64,000 bases of DNA from an uncultured Arachnia sp. (GTDB lineage Bacteria; Actinomycetota; Actinomycetes; Propionibacteriales; Propionibacteriaceae): NCBI GenBank assembly GCA_947493995.1, contig CANLTJ010000006.1, positions 1 to 64,000 of the forward strand, in the 5' to 3' direction. The notes below the pieces were generated by a model. It searched no databases and was not told the DNA's origin. It saw only the letters and a list, made by a program, of their open reading frames with translations. Shown here piece by piece: positions 8,948 to 17,679 of this stretch. How positions within the stretch are numbered: position 1 is the first letter of the stretch; each line of letters starts with the position of its first letter. Both the position numbers and the translations under genes were made by a program.

Positions 8948-9717
8948 GTATCGACAAGGTGATTGGTTCAGCGGCGGAGGCGGTCTCGGTCATCACGCCG
9001 GGCTCAAGCCTCGCCGTCGGAGGTTTCGGCCTCTGCGGCACCCCCATGGTCCTGATCGAGGCGCTCCGTCAGGCACAGGTGGGGGACCTGAGCATCGTCA
9101 GCAACAACTGCGGCGTGGACGACTGGGGACTCGGAGTGCTGCTGGCCGACGGACTGATCTCGAAGATGACGTCGTCGTACGTCGGAGAGAACAAGGAGTT
9201 CGCGCGCCAGTACCTCGCCGGCGAACTGGAAGTGGTGCTCACACCGCAGGGCACTCTGGCAGAAAAGCTACGCGCAGGCGGCAGTGGGATTGCCGCGTTC
9301 TACACCCAGACCGGCGTCGGCACCCAGGTGGCCGAGGGTGGCCTGCCGCAGCGCTACAACGCCGACGGTGGCATCGCCGTTGCGTCGGGACCCAAGCCCG
9401 TCTCAACATTCGACGTCGACGGGGAACCCAAGGAGTTCGTCCTTGAAGAGGCCATCACCTGCGACTTCGCACTGGTGCACGCCCGCGTTGGGGACCGGCA
9501 CGGCAACCTCGTCTTCGACAAAGCGGCACGCAACTTCTCGCCGGTGGCCGCCATGGCCGGACGCGTCTGCATCGCGCAGGTGGAGGAGCTCGCCGAACCC
9601 GGCGGGCTGGATCCGGACAGCGTGCACCTGCCCGGCATTTTCGTGGACCGCATGATCGTCGTCGGCAGTGACATCGAGAAACGCATCGAGCGGCGCACCG
9701 TCACAGAAAGGAAATGA
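8944..9717 (+). CDS. scoA: 3-oxoacid CoA-transferase subunit A
   Basis: Alpha subunit of a heterodimeric class I CoA-transferase, 257 residues, transferring CoA (classically from succinyl-CoA) to acetoacetate. The family start is present: an early [10 protein letters not shown] motif, then [14 protein letters not shown] and [28 protein letters not shown] is the conserved mid-domain segment. The gene overlaps the preceding hydrolase by ATGA and lies one base before scoB. Together with bdhA it gives the standard ketone-body sequence 3-hydroxybutyrate, acetoacetate, acetoacetyl-CoA. A thiolase to finish the path is not in this operon. Confidence 0.92.
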   Translation: MSIDKVIGSAAEAVSVITPGSSLAVGGFGLCGTPMVLIEALRQAQVGDLSIVSNNCGVDDWGLGVLLADGLISKMTSSYVGENKEFARQYLAGELEVVLTPQGTLAEKLRAGGSGIAAFYTQTGVGTQVAEGGLPQRYNADGGIAVASGPKPVSTFDVDGEPKEFVLEEAITCDFALVHARVGDRHGNLVFDKAARNFSPVAAMAGRVCIAQVEELAEPGGLDPDSVHLPGIFVDRMIVVGSDIEKRIERRTVTERK

Positions 9718-9718
9718 C

Positions 9719-10369
9719 ATGGCACTCAGCAGAACGCAGATGGCCGCCCGCGCGGCCCGTGAACTCGCGGACGGCTCGTATGTCAATCTCGGCATCGGAC
9801 TGCCGACGCTGGTTCCGAACCACGTGCCGGAAGGTGTCTCCCTGGTGCTGCAGAGCGAGAACGGCATCCTCGGTGTGGGCCCCTATCCCACGGACGACCA
9901 CGTGGACCCGGATCTGATCAATGCCGGCAAGGAGACCGTCACGGTGCTGCCGGGTGCTGCGTTCTTCGATTCGGCCCTGAGTTTCGGCATGATCCGCGGC
10001 GGCAAGATCGACGCGGCAATCCTCGGTGCCATGCAGGTCTCCGCATCCGGGGACCTCGCCAACTGGGTGATTCCCGGCAAGATGGTCAAGGGCCCGGGCG
10101 GGGCCATGGACCTCGTCCACGGCGCGAAACGCGTCATCGTCCTCATGGAGCACGTGGCACGCGACGGCTCCCCCAAAATCGTTCAGGAGTGCAGTCTCCC
10201 TCTCACCGGGCGTGGAGTGGTGGACCGAATCATCACTGATCTCGCCGTCATTGACGTCAGGCAGGACGGTCTGGTGCTGGTGGAGCTCGCCGCAGATGTC
10301 AGCGCCGAGGACGTCCGCACAGCCACTGCCGCACCCCTGGCTCTCGACCCTGCATTGGAGCTGACATGA
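9719..10369 (+). CDS. scoB: 3-oxoacid CoA-transferase subunit B
   Basis: Beta subunit, 216 residues, carrying the active-site glutamate that forms the enzyme-CoA thioester, seen here in [12 protein letters not shown]. The N-terminal [15 protein letters not shown] and the later [14 protein letters not shown] are conserved in this subunit. The ATG at 9719 is one base after the subunit A stop, with AAAGGAAA upstream. A longer in-frame reading inside scoA is rejected. The next hydrolase overlaps its stop by ATGA. Confidence 0.93.
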   Translation: MALSRTQMAARAARELADGSYVNLGIGLPTLVPNHVPEGVSLVLQSENGILGVGPYPTDDHVDPDLINAGKETVTVLPGAAFFDSALSFGMIRGGKIDAAILGAMQVSASGDLANWVIPGKMVKGPGGAMDLVHGAKRVIVLMEHVARDGSPKIVQECSLPLTGRGVVDRIITDLAVIDVRQDGLVLVELAADVSAEDVRTATAAPLALDPALELT

Positions 10370-11415
10370 ACCTCATTCTCGACGGCATAGCCGCCTCCCT
10401 CGTCACCACTCCTCGTCTGAAGGCGCACGTGCTCGAACGACCCGCGGCGGATGCTCGAACAACCGTGGTGTTCATCCACGGCAATGTGTCGTCCTCCTTG
10501 TTCTGGCAGCCGCTCATGCTGGCGCTGGACCCGGACGTCCGTGCCCTCGCGATCGACCTTCGCGGCTTCGGCGGTTCCGAGACTCTCCCTGTCGACGCCA
10601 CACGTGGCGTGCGGGACTTCTCCGACGACGTCGCCTCCGTGCTCGACGCACTCCAGTGCGGCCCGGTGCATCTCGTGGGATGGAGCATGGGCGGCGGCGT
10701 CGCCATGCAGTACCTGCTCGACCATCCCGACATGGTCGCCACCCTCACGTTGCAGGCGCCGGTCTCCCCCTACGGATTCGGGTCGACCGCTGGCGTGGAC
10801 GGCACCCTCATCAATGGCGGCGCCGGCACGGGTGGTGGCGGGGCGAACCCCGACTTCATTGCCCGGCTGCAGGAGGGCGACCACACCGCAGACTCCCCCG
10901 CCTCGCCCCGCTCTGTCTACCGTTCCACGTACGTGGCGGCGGGTTTCGAATCGGAACACGAGGACCTGTGGGTCGCTTCCATGCTGACCACCGCCACGGG
11001 TGACGGTAACTATCCAGGCAACAGCTCGGCCACCGACGTCTGGCCCGGCTTTGGTCCGGGCGACGCCGGCGTACTCAATTCGATGGCGCCGACGCACTTC
11101 AACGTGTCCGGCATCGCAGACCTGGTGACCAAGCCCCCCATCCTGTGGGTCCGGGGCGATGCGGACGCAATCGTCTCCGACGCCTCCCTCTTCGACCTCA
11201 ACCACCTGGGTGCCCTCGGAGCCATCCCGGGTTGGCCAGGACCCGAATCCGCCCCGGCACAACCGATGATCAGCCAGACCCGGGCAGTCCTGGACCGCTA
11301 TGCCGCCAACGGCGGAAGCTACCGTGAGGTCGTCTTCGCCAGCTGCGGCCACTCCCCCCACGTGGAGCACCAGGACGACTTCCTTCGCGAACTCACGACG
11401 CAGCTTGGAAATTGA
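10366..11415 (+). CDS. alpha/beta hydrolase with GWSMG box, possible hydroxyalkanoate (oligo)ester hydrolase
   Basis: Last gene of the operon, 349 residues, alpha/beta-hydrolase fold. [13 protein letters not shown] gives the oxyanion loop, DLRGFGGSE follows strand five, the nucleophile elbow is GWSMGGG and a terminal CGHSPHVE supplies the His. A long glycine-rich insertion ([14 protein letters not shown]) and lid follow the Ser. The W before the Ser resembles the box reported for Bacillus-type intracellular polyhydroxybutyrate depolymerases. I recall that from the literature and did not check it. No signal peptide is visible, so it acts in the cytoplasm. With the dehydrogenase and CoA-transferase, an ester of 3-hydroxybutyrate is a reasonable substrate guess. 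Confidence 0.8.
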   Translation: MNLILDGIAASLVTTPRLKAHVLERPAADARTTVVFIHGNVSSSLFWQPLMLALDPDVRALAIDLRGFGGSETLPVDATRGVRDFSDDVASVLDALQCGPVHLVGWSMGGGVAMQYLLDHPDMVATLTLQAPVSPYGFGSTAGVDGTLINGGAGTGGGGANPDFIARLQEGDHTADSPASPRSVYRSTYVAAGFESEHEDLWVASMLTTATGDGNYPGNSSATDVWPGFGPGDAGVLNSMAPTHFNVSGIADLVTKPPILWVRGDADAIVSDASLFDLNHLGALGAIPGWPGPESAPAQPMISQTRAVLDRYAANGGSYREVVFASCGHSPHVEHQDDFLRELTTQLGN

Positions 11416-11417
11416 GG

Positions 11418-11431
11418 GCCGTTAAAACGGC
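11418..11431. terminator. short hairpin between convergent operons
   Basis: GCCGT (11418-11422) and ACGGC (11427-11431) flank a TAAA loop in the 6-bp gap between the convergent hydrolase and rbsD genes, overlapping the rbsD stop. It is the only hairpin at this convergence point. The stem is short and lacks a T-run, so termination is uncertain. Confidence 0.3.
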
Positions 11432-11805
11432 ACCCCGCATCGGACGATCACGTTCGCGTAGCTGGTGGTCTCACCGGTGCGCACGACAAAACTCGCCTCA
11501 CCGACCATCTTCTTGAGCTCCTCGTGGGGGACATATTCCACGGGCGAGAGGTGATCCGTGATCCACTGGTCCGCTCTCCTGCCGCGAACCTCCTCGGCGG
11601 CCACACCTCCTTCGGAGACCACCTCGCTGAGGACGGCGGCGAGAACCTCGCGGAACCGCGGGATACCGAACACCAGTGACAGGTCGATGATGTCGACGTG
11701 GTGTGGGACTGGCAGGCCGCAGTCTGCAATCACAAAGGTGTCGGTGTGTCCCAGCCGCGCCACGGCACGTGCCAGTGCCGGGTTGAGCAGCCCCGTCTTC
11801 TTCAC
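11422..11805 (-). CDS. rbsD: D-ribose pyranase
   Basis: RbsD, 127 residues, catalyses interconversion of the pyranose and furanose forms of ribose so that ribokinase can act. It starts with GTG at 11805, giving the standard KKTGLLNP opening. An upstream in-frame ATG would add residues read through rbsK and is rejected. The catalytic region LGHTDTFVIADCGLPVP contains the conserved His and Asp, and the C-terminus SYANVIVRCGVPF is typical. It lies one base after the rbsK stop, last in the rbs operon. Confidence 0.92.
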   Translation of the reverse strand: MKKTGLLNPALARAVARLGHTDTFVIADCGLPVPHHVDIIDLSLVFGIPRFREVLAAVLSEVVSEGGVAAEEVRGRRADQWITDHLSPVEYVPHEELKKMVGEASFVVRTGETTSYANVIVRCGVPF

Positions 11806-11806
11806 G

Positions 11807-12733
11807 TCATTCCACCCTCGGCAACTCGTCATCCAGGCTCGGATAGGAGGGCTGCGCCCCGCTGCGGGTGCATGCAAAGGCGCCTACCCGCGCAGCGAAC
11901 GCTGCAGCAGCAATCACCGATTCCCCCTGCGCGAGCTTCATGGCGAGAGCTCCCACGAAGGCATCTCCTGCACCCGTGGTATCCACGGCGCGCACCTTCG
12001 GTGCGGGCACACTCTCAATATCCGCACCTTCCCCGACGAGCGCACCGTCGGCACCCATTGTCAGGACCACGGAAGCCGCGCCGGCACGGAGAAGCTCCTT
12101 GACCATGGCCCGTTCCTCACCCTTGATCGAACGGTCGGACATCTCGACCGTGCGCCCGAGAAGTTCTAGAACCAGCGCTGCCTCATGCTCATTCACCACC
12201 AGGGGGTTTGCGGTGAGCACCACCGCGTGGTCCACTTCGACGACGGGGGCAAGGTTGACGACCAGTCGCCCGGTACTCAGTCCTGCGGCACGCTCGATTC
12301 CGGACCGCGGAATCTCACCCTGGAGGACCACGACGGCGGCCGACGAGACCACGTCGGCCACCGCATCCACGGCCGGAGCGGTGACACTCTCGTTGGCTCC
12401 ACCGATGACGATGATGTTGTTCTCTCCACGCTCATCCACCACGACGACGGCCAGACCCGTCGGCCCGGGATGGATGTGCACGTGATCCAGATTGACACCG
12501 GCCTCGCGCAGAATCGACGTCGCCGCCTGCGCGTTGGGGTCATCCCCCACCGCCCCCACCATGTGGACGTCACCACCCAGCAGCGCTGCTGCGGCTGCCT
12601 GGTTGGCGCCCTTGCCTCCGGGGAGGATTTCACCCCCGCTGCCGTGGAGCGTCTCGCCCGGCAGGGGGTGGCGCACCACATGAATCATGAGGTCAGCGTT
12701 GATCGACCCCACAACAGCGATGACGTTGCTCAT
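11807..12733 (-). CDS. rbsK: ribokinase
   Basis: PfkB-family ribokinase, 308 residues, phosphorylating D-ribose at O5. The N-terminal VVGSINADLMIHV and PGGKGANQAAAAALLG give the sugar-binding Asp and the GGKGAN loop. The C-terminal DTTGAGDAF provides the anion hole and the catalytic base Asp, and a ribokinase-type VLTMGADGALV precedes it. The gene overlaps the rbsB stop by ATGA. Confidence 0.94.
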   Translation of the reverse strand: MSNVIAVVGSINADLMIHVVRHPLPGETLHGSGGEILPGGKGANQAAAAALLGGDVHMVGAVGDDPNAQAATSILREAGVNLDHVHIHPGPTGLAVVVVDERGENNIIVIGGANESVTAPAVDAVADVVSSAAVVVLQGEIPRSGIERAAGLSTGRLVVNLAPVVEVDHAVVLTANPLVVNEHEAALVLELLGRTVEMSDRSIKGEERAMVKELLRAGAASVVLTMGADGALVGEGADIESVPAPKVRAVDTTGAGDAFVGALAMKLAQGESVIAAAAFAARVGAFACTRSGAQPSYPSLDDELPRVE

Positions 12734-13665
12734 TGAAAATCGGCCACATTCTCATGCGTGACTGCGACAACCTCCACAGGGACTTCTGCTTCGGTCTCCC
12801 CACCCTCCAGCGCAGTGTTGGCCTGCTGCACGGCGAGCCTGCCAAGTTCTTCCGGCTGCTGCGCGATGGTCGCCACCATGGTGCCGTCACTCACGGCAGC
12901 GAGGCCATCCTCCGTGCCGTCGAACCCGACGACGAAGACATCCTCTCCCGCTCGGGAGCCCAGTGCCTCGACAGCGCCCAGTGCCATCTCGTCGTTCTCC
13001 GCAAAGATGCCGGTGAGGTTGGGGTTGGCCTGCAAGAGGTTCGTCGCGACGTTCAGTCCTTCTGCACGGTCAAAGTTGGCGGTCTGCATTCCCGCCACAT
13101 TGATGTCAGGGAATTGCGAGATGCCCTCCGAGAAACCCTCTCCGCGTTCGCGGGAGGCGGAGGAACCGGGAATGCCCTGCAGCACGATGGCGCCGCCTGA
13201 TTCGCCCATGGCCTCGGCGAGTGCTTCGGCTGCGAGTTGACCGCCCTGGACGTTGTCGGAGGAGACGAACGAGGTCACATCGACGCCGGTCACGCCACGG
13301 TCAACCGCCACCACCGGCACGTCCGCGTCGATCAAGCCGGTCACTCCGGTCACCGCCGCGTCGGAATCGACGGGGTTCACGATGACGGCGTCGGCGCCGG
13401 TGGACAGGGCGTCGTTGAGTTGGTTCGTCTGCGTGACGGGGTCGTCCTGTGCGTCCAGGATCTCCAGCGTGACGCCGAGTTCATCGGCTTCCGCCTGTGC
13501 CCCGTCGCGCAGCTGCACGAAGAACGGGTTCGACAGCGTGGAGAGCAGCAGATGGACTGTCTGATCGCCGTCACCGCCCGATCCTCCGTCGCGGTTGCAG
13601 CCCGCCAAACCCGTGATGCTCAGTGCGAGTGCTGCAAACAGTGCTGCAGTTTTCCTGACGTTCAT
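12730..13665 (-). CDS. rbsB: ribose ABC transporter substrate-binding lipoprotein
   Basis: Ribose-type periplasmic-binding lipoprotein, 311 residues. The start at 13665 is supported by GAAAGAGAG just upstream and by the signal peptide that follows (MNVRKTAALF, hydrophobic core, lipobox LAGC with Cys23). An earlier in-frame ATG overlapping rbsC is rejected. After a Gly/Asp-rich linker, TVHLLLSTLSNPFFVQLRDG is the standard RbsB opening. DAQDDPVTQ and IFAENDEMALGA are conserved sugar-binding-lobe segments. It follows rbsC by 34 bp. Confidence 0.93.
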   Translation of the reverse strand: MNVRKTAALFAALALSITGLAGCNRDGGSGGDGDQTVHLLLSTLSNPFFVQLRDGAQAEADELGVTLEILDAQDDPVTQTNQLNDALSTGADAVIVNPVDSDAAVTGVTGLIDADVPVVAVDRGVTGVDVTSFVSSDNVQGGQLAAEALAEAMGESGGAIVLQGIPGSSASRERGEGFSEGISQFPDINVAGMQTANFDRAEGLNVATNLLQANPNLTGIFAENDEMALGAVEALGSRAGEDVFVVGFDGTEDGLAAVSDGTMVATIAQQPEELGRLAVQQANTALEGGETEAEVPVEVVAVTHENVADFQ

Positions 13666-13699
13666 ATCAATCTCTCTTTCGTGGGTGTTCAGTGAGGGG

Positions 13700-14680
13700 T
13701 CAGTCATCGACCTTCTTGCGCAGGGAGTCCATTCCCACAGCGATGGCTATGACGAGGCCGATGACAACCTGCTGCCAGAAGGACGAAACGTTGAGGATGT
13801 TCAGTCCGTTGCGGATGACCGCAAGGAGGAGGGCCCCGATCAAGGTGCCGAACGCACCGCCCACACCGCCGGCCAGCGAGGCGCCCCCGATGACGACGGC
13901 GGCGATGGCGTCCAGTTCGTACCCCGCACCGGCTGTCGGCTGCGCCGAGGCGAGACGACCGGCGAGAACAAGGCCCGCAAGGCCAGCGAACAAGCCGGAG
14001 AGGGCGTAGACGGTGACCAGCACCTTCTTCACGGGCAAGCCGGAGAGTCGTGCCGCCTCCGGGTTGCCGCCGATGGCATACATCGTCCTGCCGAGGACCG
14101 TCTTGTTGAGGATGAAGGCGCACGCGAGGCCCGCTATGGCCATCATGATGATCGGCACGGGAAGCGGGCCGAGGTCTGACCCGAGGAAGTTGACCGCCTC
14201 CGGGGTGCTGATGGGTCTGCCGTCGGAGATCACGAGCGTCAGCCCGCGCGCGATGCTCAGCATGGCCAGCGTGGCAATGAACGGAGGAAGTTTCGCGTAG
14301 GCGATGGCCAGGCCGGAAGCCGCTCCCGTGAGGGCGCCGATAGCGAGGCCGAGGATGAGTGAGAGCAATCCCGGAATGCCCGCTTCCGCGAACATGAACG
14401 CTGTTGCCATGGCCCCGAGCGCGGCCAGGGATCCCACGGACAGATCGATGCCTGCGGTGACGATGACGAAGGTCATACCGAACGCGAGGATCGCGATGAC
14501 GGCGGCCTGGATGCCAACATTGAGAAGGTTGCCTGAGGTCAGGAAGTTCGGCGTCGCGATGAAGAGCGCGATACAGATGACCACCAGACCGACGAGCGCT
14601 CCATTGTCTGCGAGGAATCGCGCGACCTTGTGCTTGGTCGTGCCCTGGTTCGTGGCTTTGGCCGTCGTCGCTTGACTCAT
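13700..14680 (-). CDS. rbsC: ribose ABC transporter permease
   Basis: Integral membrane subunit of the ribose importer, 326 residues with eight or more hydrophobic helices. FGMTFVIVTAGIDLSVGS is the diagnostic RbsC/AraH/XylH motif. GRTMYAIGGNPEAARLSG is the ATPase-contacting loop. The ATG overlaps the rbsA stop by four bases. It forms the channel for ribose with the RbsA ATPase and the RbsB receptor. Confidence 0.94.
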   Translation of the reverse strand: MSQATTAKATNQGTTKHKVARFLADNGALVGLVVICIALFIATPNFLTSGNLLNVGIQAAVIAILAFGMTFVIVTAGIDLSVGSLAALGAMATAFMFAEAGIPGLLSLILGLAIGALTGAASGLAIAYAKLPPFIATLAMLSIARGLTLVISDGRPISTPEAVNFLGSDLGPLPVPIIMMAIAGLACAFILNKTVLGRTMYAIGGNPEAARLSGLPVKKVLVTVYALSGLFAGLAGLVLAGRLASAQPTAGAGYELDAIAAVVIGGASLAGGVGGAFGTLIGALLLAVIRNGLNILNVSSFWQQVVIGLVIAIAVGMDSLRKKVDD

Positions 14681-16230
14681 CGGTCCATCTCCTTTGAATT
14701 GGCTCCCTCGTGTGCGGTGACATCCCGAACAGCCAGGGTCATCACTGCATCCTGTGTTGCTTCGGCTGCGGGAAGTACACCGGCGACGCGGCCCCGGCTC
14801 ATCACGAGCACCCGGTCGCTCATGCCGAGCACCTCGGGGAGATCGCTGGAAACCATGACCACTGCACCACCTCGGGCCGTGATGTCGTTGATCAACTCGT
14901 AGATCTCGACTTTGGCTCCCACGTCAACCCCTCTCGTTGGTTCATCGAGGAGGAGTACGTCGGAGTGTGCCTGCATCCAGCGTCCGAAGACCACCTTCTG
15001 CTGGTTGCCTCCGGAGAGGTTCTTGATCTTCTGTCCCAGGCCTGCCATGCGGATTCGCAGCGTCGATGCCACCTCCTCTGCGCGTTCGCGCTGGCCCTTG
15101 AGGTCTGCAAGTCCCATGCGCGCAGTGGAGAGCAGCGTGGCGTAGCCCATGTTCTCGTTGACGTCGGCGTTCAGGACCAGGCCCTCGCTCTTGCGGTCCT
15201 CAGGCACCAGCCCGATGCCGTACTTGATGGCGGTGGCGACGTCATTCTTCGGCACCTTCTTGCCGTGTACGGTGATCTCTCCCGAGTCGTAATCGTCGGC
15301 CCCGGCCACCGCTCGCACCACTTCAGTGCGTCCGGCGCCGACGAGACCTGCGATGCCCAGAACTTCACCTGCTCTCACCGAGAACCCGATGTCGGCGAAC
15401 GCGCCCTCGCGTGTGAGCCCATCCACCGTGAGCAGCGCTTCCCCGTACTCCGGGACGCGTCGGGGGTACTGCTCGTCGATGTCGCGGCCCACCATCAGCT
15501 TGACCAGCTCTTCTTCCGGGGTGCTGGCCGGAACCTCCTCGACGAACTGGCCGTCGCGAAGGACCGTCACCGTATCGCCGATGGCCGCGATCTCGTCGAG
15601 GTGGTGGCTGATGAAGACCATCGCGACGTCTTTCTGCCGAAGATCCTCGACAACCTCGAACAGCTGGCGGACTTCCCGGTCTGTGAGTGAGGCGGTGGGT
15701 TCGTCGAGGATGAGCATCCGGGCGTCGAGGCTGAGGGCCTTGGCGATCTCGATCAGCTGTTGTTTGGCAACTCCGAGGCGTCCCACCTTCGTCTTCAGGG
15801 GAACATCGAGGCCGATCCGGTCCAGCGCCGCCTGCGCCTGCCGGTTCATCTCCGCTGTGTCGACGAGCCCGAAACGTTGCGGCGTTCGTCCGAGCATCAC
15901 GTTCTCCGCGACACTCAGGTTGGGGGCCAGATTGAGTTCTTGGTGGATCGTTGCGATCCCGTGCGCTTCGGATGCGTTGGTGTCGGGCAGTGTTGTCTCG
16001 ACGCCGTCGATGACGATGCGTCCGCCGTCGGGCTGGTAGATGCCGGCCATCATCTTGATCAGCGTCGATTTGCCGGCACCGTTCTCGCCCAGGAGAACTT
16101 GGACTTTTCCGGGATAGACCGATACTGACACGTCGTCGATGACGGTGACCGGTCCAAACCTCTTGGTGACGTGCTCCAGGGACAGAACCGGTGCTGCGCT
16201 CGACTCCGTCGTCGTGGCTGCCGCGTCCAT
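14677..16230 (-). CDS. rbsA: ribose ABC transporter ATP-binding protein (two ATPase domains)
   Basis: First gene of the rbs operon, 517 residues, with two tandem ABC ATPase domains as usual for sugar CUT2 importers. Domain one has Walker A GENGAGKST and Walker B MLILDEPTASLT. Domain two has the degenerate GLVGAGRTE loop, signature NLSGGNQQKVV and Walker B VLLLDEPTRGVDVG. AGGTGA lies just upstream of the ATG. The promoter must lie in the roughly 115 bp between this start and the IS110 element, or inside the element. No LacI-type repressor gene is adjacent. Confidence 0.94.
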   Translation of the reverse strand: MDAAATTTESSAAPVLSLEHVTKRFGPVTVIDDVSVSVYPGKVQVLLGENGAGKSTLIKMMAGIYQPDGGRIVIDGVETTLPDTNASEAHGIATIHQELNLAPNLSVAENVMLGRTPQRFGLVDTAEMNRQAQAALDRIGLDVPLKTKVGRLGVAKQQLIEIAKALSLDARMLILDEPTASLTDREVRQLFEVVEDLRQKDVAMVFISHHLDEIAAIGDTVTVLRDGQFVEEVPASTPEEELVKLMVGRDIDEQYPRRVPEYGEALLTVDGLTREGAFADIGFSVRAGEVLGIAGLVGAGRTEVVRAVAGADDYDSGEITVHGKKVPKNDVATAIKYGIGLVPEDRKSEGLVLNADVNENMGYATLLSTARMGLADLKGQRERAEEVASTLRIRMAGLGQKIKNLSGGNQQKVVFGRWMQAHSDVLLLDEPTRGVDVGAKVEIYELINDITARGGAVVMVSSDLPEVLGMSDRVLVMSRGRVAGVLPAAEATQDAVMTLAVRDVTAHEGANSKEMDR

Positions 16231-16257
16231 GCATTCACCTCTCTCGAAGTGGTGTCG

Positions 16258-16297
16258 CGCTGGTGAAGCTGCACCAGCGATACTTCAGGCTATCGCT
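16258..16297 (-). promoter_or_regulatory. two overlapping inverted repeats in the rbs 5' region
   Basis: Repeat one is CGCTGGTG (16258-16265) and CACCAGCG (16272-16279) with a 6-bp spacer. Repeat two is AGCGATA (16276-16282) and TATCGCT (16291-16297) with an 8-bp spacer. They share AGCG at 16276-16279, so in a leader transcript the two hairpins would exclude each other. As DNA, either could be a repressor operator. The position between the IS and rbsA points to control of ribose uptake. Confidence 0.45.
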
Positions 16298-16344
16298 CGA
16301 GAGGTTCCCGTGGTGCGGTTGTGACGGGATTGTTATTGGATGAT

Positions 16345-16352
16345 GCTCCTAT
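16345..16352. repeat. GCTCCTAT, boundary copy beside the transposase stop
   Basis: Eight bases identical to 17680-17687, lying 6 bp beyond the transposase stop codon. It is the candidate core or junction at this end of the IS110 element. Confidence 0.55.
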
Positions 16353-16358
16353 AGGTTG

Positions 16359-17591
16359 TCAAGCCGCTTCTTGAGTGTGTTGGTGTTGGTTGTTGAGCCA
16401 GTTTCGGTATCGGTGGGTGAGGGCGTCGTCGCGGCGTTTGCCGCGTTCGATGGTGGAGATGTGGTTGGGCCAGACGCCGAAGTGGTCGGCGACGGTTTGC
16501 AGGGTGAGTCCGTGGGCAAGGCGTGTGGGTCGCAGGTCCGTGGTGTCGGGGATGGCTGGCGGGTCGGTGATCGTGTGGAACAGTTCGTTGGCGATGTGTC
16601 GTTTCAGGCATCGCATGGCTTCGAGGGTGGTTTTGCCTTCGCCTCTCTTTTTGGTGATGTAGGCCTTGGTACGGGCGTCGCTGCTCATCGGTACCAAGGC
16701 GATGGTGTGGATCGCGTTGTTCGCGCGGCGGTCGCCGCCGCGGTTGAGTCGGTGCCGGTTGGTCTTGCCGCTGGAGGCAGGGATGGGGGATACGCCTGTG
16801 AGTGCGGCGAAGGCTGCTTTGTGTCTGATTCGTTGGGGGTTGTCGCCGACGGTGATCAGCAGTTGAGCGGCGGTGACCACGCCGACGCCTTTGGTGGCCA
16901 GCAAGGCAGGAGCGGTGTGCTCGAGGAGACCGTGGAGCTGGTGGGTGAGTTCATCGATCTCCTCGGTGAGGTGGTGATGGCGGCGGGCGAGGTGACGCAG
17001 CGCGGTCGCGGTGGCGGCCTCGACCCCGCTGAGTGGTTCGGCTGGACGGGTGCGGCTCAGCATGCCCAGTAGCGTCTGCTCTGTCATGCCGGTGAACTTC
17101 TCCCGCAGGGTGGCCGGGGCCGATACCAAGATCATCTTGACTTGACGCAGCACGTTGGCGCGGGACTTGACCGCGGAATTGCGGGTCACGGCAAGGACCC
17201 GGATCGACTCCACGGGTCCGTTGCTGGTCTTGGGCAGCGGTAGGTCTGCGTCAGCGAGAGCGGTGTGGGCGGCGGTGATGGCATCCAACGGGTCGGATTT
17301 GCCTCGTAGTCTTCGGGCGGCTCGGTTGGGGCGGATCACCTCCCTCACCTCCACGTCGAGGCTCTGTAGGTGGCGGGACAGACCTGCCCCGTAGGAGTTG
17401 GTTCCCTCAACACCGAAGCGCAGCAGTTCTCCGAAGCCGGAGATGTAGGTGGTGATCGCCACGTATCCGGTGTGGTTGGCGGGGAACTGCTGGTGGCCCA
17501 GCAGAGCGCCGGTGCTCGCGTCGAGGACGGCGACGTGGTGGGTGAGTGAATGTGTGTCGGCCCCGGCGACAATTGGCCGTGTGTTTGTCAT
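16359..17591 (-). CDS. IS110-family transposase (DEDD recombinase) with C-terminal HTH
   Basis: A 410-residue IS110-family recombinase. The N-terminal RuvC-like DEDD domain (DEDD_Tnp_IS110) shows D12 in AGADTH, E62 in FGVEGTNSYG, and D100/D103 in GKSDPLDA. The C-terminal Transposase_20 domain shows TKGVGVVTAAQLL and then TGVSPIPASSGKTNRHRLNR with the catalytic-type serine. The last 50 or so residues are unusual: LTLQTVADHFGVWPNHISTI reads as an Xre-like helix-turn-helix. Such an extension is seen in some actinobacterial members, but the core family ends earlier. The frame is intact, so the element may be active. Confidence 0.9.
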   Translation of the reverse strand: MTNTRPIVAGADTHSLTHHVAVLDASTGALLGHQQFPANHTGYVAITTYISGFGELLRFGVEGTNSYGAGLSRHLQSLDVEVREVIRPNRAARRLRGKSDPLDAITAAHTALADADLPLPKTSNGPVESIRVLAVTRNSAVKSRANVLRQVKMILVSAPATLREKFTGMTEQTLLGMLSRTRPAEPLSGVEAATATALRHLARRHHHLTEEIDELTHQLHGLLEHTAPALLATKGVGVVTAAQLLITVGDNPQRIRHKAAFAALTGVSPIPASSGKTNRHRLNRGGDRRANNAIHTIALVPMSSDARTKAYITKKRGEGKTTLEAMRCLKRHIANELFHTITDPPAIPDTTDLRPTRLAHGLTLQTVADHFGVWPNHISTIERGKRRDDALTHRYRNWLNNQHQHTQEAA

Positions 17592-17679
17592 GATGGATGA
17601 CGCCCTTTCCAGCTATGTGACGGAAGCGGCAGCACCGGCCGGGCGGGCAGACAAGACGTTGATGGGACCTCTAGTCCAG
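17592..17679 (-). other. IS110 5' non-coding end, possible bridge-RNA region
   Basis: This is the only substantial non-coding part of the element, about 90 bp upstream of the transposase. IS110-group elements encode a structured bridge RNA in this position. A GGAC/GTCC hairpin (around 17665-17676) and GC-rich CCGG/CGGG stretches could fold. The region is shorter than described bridge RNAs, so the RNA may run into the coding sequence or the boundary may be farther out. Confidence 0.3.
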
